Source: Mycobacterium avium subsp. avium
Lineage (GTDB): Bacteria > Actinomycetota > Actinomycetes > Mycobacteriales > Mycobacteriaceae
Direction: 5' to 3'
DNA length: 64,000 nt
Assembly (NCBI RefSeq): GCF_009741445.1
Contig: NZ_CP046507.1
Coordinates: 3,224,001-3,288,000, forward strand
The notes below the pieces were generated by a model. That model saw nothing but the letters and a program-made list of their open reading frames with translations. It was not told the DNA's origin and did not search any database. Below are positions 33,670 to 42,215 of this stretch, in pieces (positions within the stretch are counted from its first letter, which is position 1; every line of letters starts with the position of its first letter). The translations under genes and the position numbers were made by a program.

Positions 33670-35418
33670 TCACGCTGGCGTGACGCTCGGCGCGTCGTCC
33701 GACACCACCTGCACGGGGACGTCGTCGTCCCAGGGTTGCCGCACGACCATGTCGGCGACCCGCACGATGCCGCGCTCGAACTCACCGGTGGCCGCGTCGA
33801 CCAGCCGGTAGGCCTGCGTCTGCTTGTGAATGGGCTGCGCGTCGAGCAGCACCACCCGCACCTCGCCCGGCTCGAAGTGGCAGCGCTCCTGCAGCGCGGC
33901 GATCAGCTGCTCGTTGTGCATGTGGCCGTCGCCGAAGTTCCAGCCGATGGCGGTGCTGCAGATCCGCTCGCCGTCGGTGATGACGTAGTCGTCCTCGTTC
34001 TGGCCCGCCATCGCCCGGTGCGCCAGCGTGAACAGCGCCCGGCCGTGAGTGTTGAAGCCGCGGAACGCATATCCCATGTAGAGCGGAATCTGCGCCGCCT
34101 CCGGGCTGCCGTAGAACCGCTCCAGCTGGGCCTGGGGCATGCTGGCGATGGCGACGATGCCGCGGCTGATCTTCTCGCTGGCCGACGGTTTGATACACCA
34201 CAGCGTGGTGTCCCAGTTGCCGGCGTAGTAGCGCATCCCGGGCAGAAACGAGATCTTGCGCGGAAACATGTTGCCCAACACCACGATTCCCGCAATGACG
34301 ACGAACAGGACGGCCACCACCACGGGGTACCGAAGGTCGCCGAGCCCGATCCCGGTGTGCGCCACAAACAACGACAGCACCCCGAAGATCATGAGCACGT
34401 TCCATTCCAGCGGCACGCCCATCGGAATCGAGACCAGGATCCCCAGGTGGAAGCACACCATCACCACCGCGGCCACGGTGACCGGCCAGCCGCCGTGACA
34501 GAAGAACAGCGGCAGCGGCACCAGCATCTCGATCGCGGTGCTCAGATGCGCGATCCAGCGTGACAGCCGGCCGGGCCGCAGATCGTCGGGGAACTTCTCG
34601 AAGAACCTCCGCTTCAGCCAGCGCGGGCGCACCAGCGGGTTGTTGGACATCATCGTGGAGATCACGAACGGAAAGTGTTTGTTGAGTTTGGATGTCGCCG
34701 CGCCCATCCAGATCACCAGGAAGACCACCTTGGACCCGACGATCATGTCGGGCGCCCCGAACAGGAACGTCACCGCCATGCTGGCGTAGACCTCGCCGCG
34801 GGCGGCCAGGAAGATCACCTTGTCGCGCAGCCCCAGCACCGCCAGCACCAGCAGGATCAGCACGATCTTCCAGGCGGGCAGCAGGCCGATCGTGGTGCCC
34901 AGCTCGGGCACGGGCCCGGTGCCGTCGGCGAACAGCGCGGCCAGCGTCAGCAGCAGAAACAGCGCATACAGCGCGACGTCGACCGGCTTGCGTTTGGTGC
35001 CGGCGGTGAACGGGACCCGGTCCGGCCACGGTGGCAGCCGGATGGTGCCGAAGCGCATCCAGTACAGAATCGAGCCCATCGGCGGGAAGAAGCGGTTGTT
35101 CAGCGGGCCGAAGCCGCAGCCCAGCCCGATCACCTCGAACAGCATCGTGTAGAGCACGACCTTTTCGAAGACGATCGGCTCCGACCACCACGACGCGACG
35201 TGGGTGAAGCCGCCGAGACCCCGGGTGGCCGAGGCGAACAGCCACCCGCCCAGGATGTAGAGCAGGATTTTGACGACGTAGAACAGGTGCAGGGCGACCG
35301 GGGTGCCGAAGCCCACCTCGGCCCAGTGCTTGGCCATCGGGCGGATCTTGTCGCTACGGGTGCCCTTGCTCCATTCGGCCATGTCGAGCTGCGGCAGCTC
35401 GGGCTTCAGAAATCCCAT
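33670..35418 (-). CDS. DUF3556 transmembrane protein (Rv1132-like)
   Basis: A 582-residue membrane protein starting MGFLKPELPQLDMAEWSKGTRS. About ten hydrophobic helices occupy the first 400 residues and the remaining part is a soluble domain containing WDTTLWCIKPSASEKI and FNTHGRALFTLAHRAM. It matches the mycobacterial DUF3556 family; no function is known. A perfect 16-bp palindrome that fits the KstR operator consensus lies 12 bp before the ATG, so control by the sterol regulator is likely. Confidence 0.88.
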   Translation of the reverse strand: MGFLKPELPQLDMAEWSKGTRSDKIRPMAKHWAEVGFGTPVALHLFYVVKILLYILGGWLFASATRGLGGFTHVASWWSEPIVFEKVVLYTMLFEVIGLGCGFGPLNNRFFPPMGSILYWMRFGTIRLPPWPDRVPFTAGTKRKPVDVALYALFLLLTLAALFADGTGPVPELGTTIGLLPAWKIVLILLVLAVLGLRDKVIFLAARGEVYASMAVTFLFGAPDMIVGSKVVFLVIWMGAATSKLNKHFPFVISTMMSNNPLVRPRWLKRRFFEKFPDDLRPGRLSRWIAHLSTAIEMLVPLPLFFCHGGWPVTVAAVVMVCFHLGILVSIPMGVPLEWNVLMIFGVLSLFVAHTGIGLGDLRYPVVVAVLFVVIAGIVVLGNMFPRKISFLPGMRYYAGNWDTTLWCIKPSASEKISRGIVAIASMPQAQLERFYGSPEAAQIPLYMGYAFRGFNTHGRALFTLAHRAMAGQNEDDYVITDGERICSTAIGWNFGDGHMHNEQLIAALQERCHFEPGEVRVVLLDAQPIHKQTQAYRLVDAATGEFERGIVRVADMVVRQPWDDDVPVQVVSDDAPSVTPA

Positions 35419-35429
35419 GGTGTCAAAGA

Positions 35430-35445
35430 CTAGAACGCGTTCTAG
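35430..35445. promoter_or_regulatory. KstR-type operator upstream of the DUF3556 gene
   Basis: CTAGAACGCGTTCTAG is a perfect 16-bp palindrome and contains TAGAACGCGTTCTA, an exact match to the KstR consensus TnnAACnnGTTnnA. KstR is the TetR-family repressor of mycobacterial cholesterol catabolism. The position, 12 bp upstream of the start codon, suits repression. Confidence 0.75.
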
Positions 35446-35586
35446 GAACACGCCCGGCAACCTCGGGCAACGCGGCGACACCCGGGCGCGGCCGAGGCCC
35501 CGGCCGCGCCCTCGAGCGTGGACTAGTTGCGCGATCACCCGGCGTGTCGGCGCAACAAGTCGACGCTGGACCGGTGCGCGCCGGGG

Positions 35587-36096
35587 CTACCCGGCTTGCT
35601 TGGCGGGCGGCCGGTAGAAGATCACCAGCTGGCCGATGGCCCCGGCCAGGCCGAGCAGCAGCGAGATCAGCAGGCCGTTCCAGCCGTCCATCCAGTTCTT
35701 GCCGAAGACCAGCCAATCCAGGCTGAGCCGGCCGGCGCCCAGGGTGGCCACCACCACCGCGCTGGCCGCCAGCACCAGGTTGTATTCCCAGCCCTCCTTG
35801 ACGATGAAGAAGCCGTTGGGGCGGTGCACCGTCCACGCCGCGACCAGCATCAGCGAGACGAAGCCCGCCGCCGGGATCGGGGTGAGCAACCCGGCGGCCA
35901 GGCCCAGACCGGCGGCCATTTCCGTGCTTGCCGCCACGGTGGCGTGGAACTTGCCCGGCTTCATGCCTATGCTCTCGAACCACCGGGCGGTGCCCGGGAT
36001 ACGGCCACCGCCGAAGAACTTGTTGTAGCCATGCGCGGCCAACGTCACGCCCAACACCAGCCGCAGGATCAGTAACCCGACGTCGTAGGGAGTCAT
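35587..36096 (-). CDS. DoxX family membrane protein
   Basis: A 169-residue protein with four hydrophobic helices, starting MTPYDVGLLILRLVLGVTLAAHGYNK written here only as its first part, MTPYDVGLLILRLVLGV. AAHGYNKFFG in helix 1 and GLGLAAGLLTPIPAAG in helix 2 are typical of DoxX/DoxD. Mycobacterial DoxX works with SodA and SseA in a membrane oxidoreductase complex, but this paralogue is not beside those genes, so its role is open. It sits between the DUF3556 gene and the divergent ppdK. Confidence 0.88.
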   Translation of the reverse strand: MTPYDVGLLILRLVLGVTLAAHGYNKFFGGGRIPGTARWFESIGMKPGKFHATVAASTEMAAGLGLAAGLLTPIPAAGFVSLMLVAAWTVHRPNGFFIVKEGWEYNLVLAASAVVVATLGAGRLSLDWLVFGKNWMDGWNGLLISLLLGLAGAIGQLVIFYRPPAKQAG

Positions 36097-36195
36097 AGGT
36101 GCAAACCTAGATCATCGGCCGCCGGGGAGGACAGGACCGCCGCGCGGCTGAGTCCACCCGCCGGCCCGTGTGGGAACATAGCGGGCGTTCCGGGG

Positions 36196-37878
36196 TTGCC
36201 CGAATCAGCAGCGACACCACGAAGGGGGTGCACCACGGCTCGCACCGCACCAGGTAGCGGCGCCCACCGCAACGCGTCACGCGACCGGGACGCCGCGCCG
36301 ACCGAGCAGTCCGTGGTGTTGCTGGACGGCACATCGAGTCACCCCCGCGAGCTGCTGGGCAACAAGGGCCACGGCATCGAGGTGATGCGCCGCCACCACC
36401 TGCCGGTGCCGCCCGCGTTCTGCCTCACCACCGCGGTGGGCCTGCGGTATCTGGCCGACCCCGCGGCGACGATGGACGCCGTCTGGGACGACGTGCTGGA
36501 CCGGATCGGCTGGCTGCAGGCGCAGACCTCGCGCACGTTCGGGCGGGGCCCGCGCCCGCTGCTGGTCAGCGTGCGCTCGGGGGCCACCCAGTCGATGCCC
36601 GGGATGATGGACACCCTGTTGAACCTCGGCATCAACGACTCCGTGGAGCAGGCGCTGGCCGCCGAGCACGGCCCGGCGTTCGCCCGCGACACCCACCGGC
36701 GGTTCCGCGAGATGTACCGGCGCATCGTGGGTGTCGAGCGGCCGGTGCCGTCCGACCCGTACACGCAGTTGCGCGCCGGCATCGAGGCCGTGTTCGCGTC
36801 GTGGAACTCCCCGCGCGCCCGCGCCTACCGCGCCCATTACGGTTTCGCCGACCGGCACGGCACCGCCGTCGTCGTGCAGGCCATGGTGTTCGGCAATCAC
36901 GGCCCCAATTCCGGTGCGGGAGCGTTCTTTTCGCGCAATCCGATCACCGGGGACGACGAGCCGTTCGGCGAGTGGCTGCCCGGGGGCCAGGGCGACGACG
37001 TGGTGTCGGGATCGGTCGACGTGGAACCGATCGCCGCGCTGCGCGACGAGCAGCCGGCCGTCTACGACCAGCTGATGGCCGCCGCCCGGACGCTGGAGCG
37101 GTTGGACCGTGACGTCCAGGAGATCGAGTTCACCGTCGAGGACGGCGCCCTGTGGTTGCTGCAGACCAGGGCGGCCGAACGCTCGGCGCAGGCGGCGGTG
37201 CGCTCGGCGCTGCAGCTGCGACGGGAGGGGCTGATCGACGAGGCCGAGACGCTGCGGCGGGTCACCCCGGCGCACGTGCGGCCGCTGCTGATGCCCGCTC
37301 TGCAACCCGAAATACGTTTGGCGGCACCACTTCTGGCCAAGGGCCTACCTGCCTGCCCCGGCGTGGTATCCGGCACGGCCTACGCCGACGTCGACGAGGC
37401 GCTGCACGCCGCCGAGCGGGGCGAACCGGTGATCCTGGTGCGCGACCACACCCGGCCCGAAGACGTGTCGGGCATGCTGGCCGCGCGGGGCATCGTCACC
37501 GAGGTGGGCGGCGCGGCCAGCCATGCGGCGGTGGTCAGCCGGGAACTGGGCCGGGTGGCCGTGGTGGGTTGCGGCGCCGGGGTGGCCGCGATGCTGGCGG
37601 GCCGGCGGATCACCGTGGACGGCGCCGAAGGCGAAGTGCGCGAAGGCGAATTGTCCCTGTCCGCGTGGTCCGAGAACGATACCCCGGAGCTGCGCGAGCT
37701 GGCCGAGATCGCGCGGCGGATCAGCCCGCTGCGCGCCCATTCCGGCGGCGACCATCCGCGGCTGGACGACGACTCCGAGAGTGCGGTGCGCGCGGCCCTG
37801 GCCGCCGGGCAGACCGACGTGGTCTCGCCCACCCCACTGCTGGTCATGCTGACCGCGCTGCGCGAGGGCGCGCCGTGA
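36196..37878 (+). CDS. ppdK: Truncated-type pyruvate, phosphate dikinase (N-terminal and phosphohistidine domains)
   Basis: An ATP-grasp PPDK_N domain (ELLGNKGHGIEVMRRH; RSGATQSMPGMMDTLLNLG; NPITGDDEPFGEWLPG) is followed by the swivelling domain with the phospho-His in GGAASHAAVVSRELG. The C-terminal PEP/pyruvate barrel is absent, as in M. tuberculosis PpdK (about 490 residues against about 880 for full PPDK), so it may make or use a phosphohistidine intermediate with another partner. The start is uncertain: TTG 36196 gives 560 residues and GTG 36313 gives 521. A good GAAGGGGG site precedes only an ACG at 36235. The stop overlaps the next gene (GTGA). Confidence 0.85.
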   Translation: MPESAATPRRGCTTARTAPGSGAHRNASRDRDAAPTEQSVVLLDGTSSHPRELLGNKGHGIEVMRRHHLPVPPAFCLTTAVGLRYLADPAATMDAVWDDVLDRIGWLQAQTSRTFGRGPRPLLVSVRSGATQSMPGMMDTLLNLGINDSVEQALAAEHGPAFARDTHRRFREMYRRIVGVERPVPSDPYTQLRAGIEAVFASWNSPRARAYRAHYGFADRHGTAVVVQAMVFGNHGPNSGAGAFFSRNPITGDDEPFGEWLPGGQGDDVVSGSVDVEPIAALRDEQPAVYDQLMAAARTLERLDRDVQEIEFTVEDGALWLLQTRAAERSAQAAVRSALQLRREGLIDEAETLRRVTPAHVRPLLMPALQPEIRLAAPLLAKGLPACPGVVSGTAYADVDEALHAAERGEPVILVRDHTRPEDVSGMLAARGIVTEVGGAASHAAVVSRELGRVAVVGCGAGVAAMLAGRRITVDGAEGEVREGELSLSAWSENDTPELRELAEIARRISPLRAHSGGDHPRLDDDSESAVRAALAAGQTDVVSPTPLLVMLTALREGAP

Positions 37879-38480
37879 CCGAACTGGCTGTGCTGCAAGC
37901 GATTCGGCTCAAGGGCCGGGTCAGTCGAGCCGACCTGGCCGCCACCCTGGGCACGGATCCCGACGAAATCGCCGGCACGGTCGAGCGGCTGAGCGCGGCG
38001 GGCCTGGTGACCGGGGACGCCACCCTGCGGATCACCCCGGCCGGCAGCGCCCGGCTCACGGCGCTGCTCGCCGAGGAGCGCCGGGGCATCGATGCCGCCG
38101 CGATGGCCGCCGTCTATGACGACTTTCGGGCGATCAACGCCGATTTCAAGCGCCTGGTGACCGACTGGCAGCTCAAGGACGGCGCGCCCAACCGCCACGA
38201 CGAGGCCGAGTACGACGCCGCCGTGTTGGCCCGCCTGGACGACGCGCACGCGCGGGTGACGCCGGTCATCGAGGCCGCGGCCGCCCAACTGCCGCGGCTG
38301 AACCGCTACGCGGCGAAACTGGCCGCGGCCCTGGGCAAGGTGCGGGCCGGCGACACGGCGTGGCTGACCAGGCCGCTGATCGACTCCTACCACACGGTGT
38401 GGTTCGAACTGCACGAAGAGCTCATCGTCGCCGTCGGCCTGACCAGGCAGGAAGCCGCCAGATCCGGTGACGCGCAATAG
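37875..38480 (+). CDS. Winged-helix domain protein paired with PpdK (Rv1126c-like)
   Basis: A 201-residue protein with an N-terminal winged helix (AVLQAIRLKGRVSRADLAAT then AGLVTGDATLRITPAG) and a helical C-terminal domain containing DFKRLVTDWQLKD and PLIDSYHTVWFELHEELI. The same partner follows ppdK in M. tuberculosis. The GTG start overlaps the ppdK stop, so the two are coupled. It might be a DNA-binding regulator or supply a function missing from the short PPDK; nothing in the sequence decides this. Confidence 0.8.
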   Translation: MTELAVLQAIRLKGRVSRADLAATLGTDPDEIAGTVERLSAAGLVTGDATLRITPAGSARLTALLAEERRGIDAAAMAAVYDDFRAINADFKRLVTDWQLKDGAPNRHDEAEYDAAVLARLDDAHARVTPVIEAAAAQLPRLNRYAAKLAAALGKVRAGDTAWLTRPLIDSYHTVWFELHEELIVAVGLTRQEAARSGDAQ

Positions 38481-39722
38481 TCATAGCGCCGCGTCGAGCA
38501 ACGCCAGGTAGGCGTCGACGTCGGGAACCGCCGACGCCGCCGCGTGCACGCTGATCGCGATGGTGTCCCCGATGCCGTGCACGCCGTGCGTCAGCCCCAT
38601 CACCGGCGACAGCGCGGGATAGCCCGCCGTCAGCACCACCCGCGCGCCGCCGAAGCTCAAATCGGCCGGCCCGCGATTGACGCTGGACACCACGGTGTTG
38701 CCGGCCACCTGGTACGGACGCTGGTCGGCGTCGAATTGGTCTACGCCCCAACGCAACAGCGCGGCCGGCACCGCGGCGAATGCGCGGTCGGCGGCCCGGG
38801 TTGCCGGGTGCCCGAAGCGGCGCCGCCCGGCGGCCAGGCCGGCCGCGATCCGCTCCGCGCGGGCCTGGGCCCCCAGCCTCGGATGCAGGTCCACCACGAC
38901 GTTGCCGAAGTGGTTGTACGCCTGCGGTGCACCGGGTTTGGCCATCGGAACCTCGGCGCCCAGCGAATCCGCTTGATCGCCAAGCAGATCGGACAACGCC
39001 TGCGCCACCGCGCCCAGCACCGCAACCGTGGCGGTCGGACCGGGCAGCTGCGCGCGGTGCCGCACCAGGGTGCGCAGCGAACGCACACCGGCGGGCCGGG
39101 CGTTCGTCGGCAGCAGCGGACGCGGCCCCGCCCCGGGGGCCAGCCGCCCGGCACGGGTGTCGCGCACCAGTTGGCGGTGGGTGCGCGCGGCCACCGCGGC
39201 CCGCCAGGGCAACCAGCCCGGCCGCGGGACGGGCACCTCGGGCACCGGGGCGGCCCGGCCGAAAAGCCGGGCGGCCAACGCCGCGGCGCGGGCGCCGTCG
39301 GCCAGCGCGTGCGCGACCTGCAGCACCGCGACCGTGCCCGGCCCGCGGACCCCCGGAATGCCGTCGACCGGGCCGAAAACGTGCAGCCGCCAGGCCATCC
39401 GGCGAAGGTCGAGTTGGTCGTCGGCGAGCCCGGCGACAGCGGCCAGGCACCCGTCCCAGCTGTGCTCGGCCAACTCGTGGCGGACCACCTGCTCGGGGGC
39501 GACGGCCGCGGGCACCCAGTGCGGGTAGCGCAGCCGGCCGCGGTCGCGCACCCGGATGCTCAGCGCCGGCTCCGCGTCGGCCCGCCGGCGCAGCTGATCG
39601 GCGGCAGCCGGGTAATCGGCCGGCTCGCCGTCGAAGGCGTACAGCAGGAACTCGTCGTTGGGGATCTTGGCCGACATCCAGTAGAACTGCGCATCGACGG
39701 CCGCCATCCGGTGGCCCGTCAT
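38481..39722 (-). CDS. WS/DGAT-like acyltransferase (Rv1125-like)
   Basis: A 413-residue protein of the condensation/WS-DGAT fold. The active-site motif appears as HALADG (HxxxDG) in VLQVAHALADGARAAAL, near residue 142, the N terminus AVDAQFYWMSAKIP matches the family opening, and MGLTHGVHGIGDTIAISVHA is the C-terminal part. WS/DGAT enzymes esterify diacylglycerol or long-chain alcohols. The protein is shorter than typical Tgs enzymes, so wax or triglyceride synthesis is not assured. The ATG directly follows the natural stop of ephC (TGAATG), implying coupled translation. Confidence 0.75.
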   Translation of the reverse strand: MTGHRMAAVDAQFYWMSAKIPNDEFLLYAFDGEPADYPAAADQLRRRADAEPALSIRVRDRGRLRYPHWVPAAVAPEQVVRHELAEHSWDGCLAAVAGLADDQLDLRRMAWRLHVFGPVDGIPGVRGPGTVAVLQVAHALADGARAAALAARLFGRAAPVPEVPVPRPGWLPWRAAVAARTHRQLVRDTRAGRLAPGAGPRPLLPTNARPAGVRSLRTLVRHRAQLPGPTATVAVLGAVAQALSDLLGDQADSLGAEVPMAKPGAPQAYNHFGNVVVDLHPRLGAQARAERIAAGLAAGRRRFGHPATRAADRAFAAVPAALLRWGVDQFDADQRPYQVAGNTVVSSVNRGPADLSFGGARVVLTAGYPALSPVMGLTHGVHGIGDTIAISVHAAASAVPDVDAYLALLDAAL

Positions 39723-40632
39723 TCAGCCGGGTGAGCCGATGAACCCGAGCACCAGGCCGGCGACCTTGTCGGGCTGTTCGAGCTGCAGGAAGTGCCCGGC
39801 ATGTTCGACGATGTCGACTTCGCTGCCGGGGGGGCAGCACCTTTTCCACCTGGTGAGCGAAAGCCGATGTCATGCAACCGTCGTCGCGGCCATGAAGGTA
39901 CAAACACGGCAGCACCGGCTCCTCGGTCCACAGTCGGTGCAACGTCGCGTACTGGGCCGGCGGTGCGGTGTTGCGGATGGTGGCGCGGTAGGGGCCCAGC
40001 GCCGCCCGCCAGCTCTCCGGCGCCCCGATCGCGGCGTCGACGTGCCGCAGATCCTCCTCGGCGCGGTAGCCCGGCGACCAGCGCCGCCACAGCAGCGGCA
40101 GCACCCAGGAAGCGGAACGCTCAGGCAGCCAAGGCAATTGGAAGTACATGATGTACCAGCTGCGGAACACCTGGCGGGCCAGATGGGCGGCCAGCCGGCC
40201 CCGCTCGGCCGCGCTGCCGCCGCGCCGCCGGAACGCCGCCGAGGGCGGCACCGACATGAGCACCGCCTTGGCGAACGGGCTGTCGGGCATGGCGGCCAGG
40301 CCGGTGGCCGCGATCGCCCCCCAGTCGTGGCCGATCACCACGTCGTTCTCGGTACCGCCGGCGGCCGCGCGCACCCGCAGCGCGTCGTCCATCAGCGCAC
40401 CCACGTGGTAGCTGCCGTCGGACGGGATCGCCGACGGCGCGTATCCGCGCATGAAGGGCGCGACCACCCGCCACCCCGCGTCGGCGAGCCGGGGAGCGAG
40501 CTTGCGCCACCCGTACGGCGTGTCGGGGAAGCCGTGCAGACACAACGCGAGCGGGCCGTCGGGCGGCCCCCAGGTGAGCGCCTTCAGGTCCCCCGCAGGG
40601 CCGGTCACGTCGATCCAGCCTGGTTCAGCCAT
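39723..40632 (-). pseudogene. ephC: Epoxide hydrolase EphC with a homopolymer frameshift
   Basis: An alpha/beta-hydrolase: HGFPDTPYGWRKL gives the HGxP oxyanion motif and IGHDWGAIAATG the nucleophilic Asp. The frame breaks at seven G on the plus strand (39828-39834). As written the protein leaves the family after EKVLPP and reads through the next gene to 38422. With six G it continues VLPPGSEVDIVEHAGHFLQL, restoring the catalytic His, and stops TGA at 39723-39725, immediately before the next ATG. So this is either an inactivated gene, a slippery tract, or a sequencing error. Start ATG 40632 after GGGAG. Confidence 0.85.
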
Positions 40633-40743
40633 CTTCACTCCCTGCTCGGCGCGTCCGCACGGACCAACCTAACCCGTGTGTCGTCGAGACGCACCGACCG
40701 CAGTAAGTATGAAGTCAAACCGTCACTGCGTCAGCGGGTTTCG

Positions 40744-41217
40744 CTACGAGGATGCCGCGGCCCGCTCCAGCTCGGCGATGACGATCTTGCGCATGCCATA
40801 CATCGCCTGGGTGGCCGCCGCCGCCCTGCTGCGATCGGGGTCGCCGATCAGTTCGAAGAGCCGGTCGGGGACGATTTGCCAGCTCAGGCCGAAGCGGTCT
40901 TTGAGCCAGCCGCATTGGGATTCCTCGCCGCCGTCGCTCAACCGGTCCCAGTAGTAGTCGACCTCGTCCTGGTCCTTGCAGTGCACCGTGAACGACACCG
41001 CCTCGCTAAACCGGAAGTGCGGGCCGCCGTTGATCCCGATGAACCGCGAGCCGTCCAGCACGAAGCTGCCCGACAGCACCGTCCCGGGCTCGCCCGGGCC
41101 GGCCTCGGTGGTCCGGTTGAACCCCTCGATGTGCGAGTTCGGGAACACCGCGGTGTAGAACGTGGCCGCCTCCTCCAGGTTGTCGTCAAACCACAAGGAC
41201 GGGGTGATCGATGGCAT
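40744..41217 (-). CDS. VOC/PhnB-like glyoxalase-fold protein
   Basis: A 157-residue VOC-superfamily protein of the PhnB/3-demethylubiquinone methyltransferase-like group: PSLWFDDNLEEAATFYTAVF opens the fold, FTVHCKDQDEVDYYWDRLS and CGWLKDRFGLSWQIVP are typical. Members bind a metal and small ligands; no catalytic assignment is possible. It stands alone between ephC and bpoB with its own start. Confidence 0.88.
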   Translation of the reverse strand: MPSITPSLWFDDNLEEAATFYTAVFPNSHIEGFNRTTEAGPGEPGTVLSGSFVLDGSRFIGINGGPHFRFSEAVSFTVHCKDQDEVDYYWDRLSDGGEESQCGWLKDRFGLSWQIVPDRLFELIGDPDRSRAAAATQAMYGMRKIVIAELERAAASS

Positions 41218-41338
41218 GTCCGCGGGCCTCCTCGCCGGCTGGTTGGTTGTGCTGGGGTAGACCCCGGCGGCCGTGGAAACTCATCGCGTCGTCGGCCCGC
41301 GCAAGAGTGCTTATGCCACCTATGTAACGTCAGGACCC

Positions 41339-42202
41339 ATGAGTACCGTCAGCAGCAGTCCCGAGACGGTGGAGTTTGCCGGCGTCGACGGGATCACCCT
41401 GGTCGCCGACGAATGGAATCGGGGCTCCGACGGCGCCGGCCGGCCGAGCATCTTGATGCTGCACGGCGGCGGCCAGAACCGTTTTTCCTGGAAGAACACC
41501 GGGCAGACGTTGGCCGACGAGGGGCTGCACGTGGTGGCACTGGATTCCCGGGGGCACGGCGACAGCGATCGCTCGCCGCAGGCCGATTACCAGATCGAGA
41601 CGCTGACAGCCGACGTGCTGCGGGTGCTGGACGCGATCGGGCGGCCGGTGACGATCATCGGGGCGAGCATGGGCGGACTGACCGGCATCCTGGCCGCGCA
41701 CCGGGCCGGGCCGGCGAAGGTGACCCGCCTGGTGCTGGTGGACGTGGTGCCCCGGTTCGAGAAGGACGGCAGCGCCCGCATCCGCGACTTCATGATCAGC
41801 GGCCTGGACGGCTTCGACTCGCTGGAGCAGGCCGCCGACGCCGTCGCCGCCTATCTGCCCTACCGCAGCAAGCCGCGCAGCCCCGAGGGGCTGAAGAAGA
41901 ATCTGAGGCTGCGCGACGGCCGCTGGTGCTGGCACTGGGACCCGGCGTTCATGACCAAGCCCGGCGACGATCCCGAACTGCGCACCGAAAGCTTCGAGCA
42001 GGCCGCCAAGAACCTGTCGATCCCGGTCCTGCTGATCCGCGGCAAGCTCTCCGATGTGGTGAGCCCCGAGGGGGTCCGGCACTTTTTGGCCACCGTGCCG
42101 CGCGCGGAGTTCGTCGAGCTGTCCAACGCCGGGCACACCGCGGCCGGCGACGACAACGACGCGTTCAGCGACGCCGTGGTGGCGTTCGTCAAGCGCCGCT
42201 GA
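41339..42202 (+). CDS. bpoB: Alpha/beta hydrolase (BpoB-like, non-haem peroxidase family)
   Basis: A 287-residue alpha/beta hydrolase. MLHGGGQNRFSW holds the oxyanion turn, the nucleophile is Ser in GASMGGLTG, the acid lies near IRGKLSDVVSP and the His in ELSNAGHTAAGDD. The name bromoperoxidase reflects homology; real substrates are probably esters or lactones. Matches Rv1123c in position, convergent with gnd2. Confidence 0.9.
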   Translation: MSTVSSSPETVEFAGVDGITLVADEWNRGSDGAGRPSILMLHGGGQNRFSWKNTGQTLADEGLHVVALDSRGHGDSDRSPQADYQIETLTADVLRVLDAIGRPVTIIGASMGGLTGILAAHRAGPAKVTRLVLVDVVPRFEKDGSARIRDFMISGLDGFDSLEQAADAVAAYLPYRSKPRSPEGLKKNLRLRDGRWCWHWDPAFMTKPGDDPELRTESFEQAAKNLSIPVLLIRGKLSDVVSPEGVRHFLATVPRAEFVELSNAGHTAAGDDNDAFSDAVVAFVKRR

Positions 42203-42215
42203 GAAATCCGCGCGG

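Noticed and set aside
38422..40638. A 738-codon frame spanning ephC and the antisense of the acyltransferase gene
   Set aside because: Only the first part is EphC-like. The rest is low-complexity antisense of a well-supported gene and results from the seven-G frameshift.
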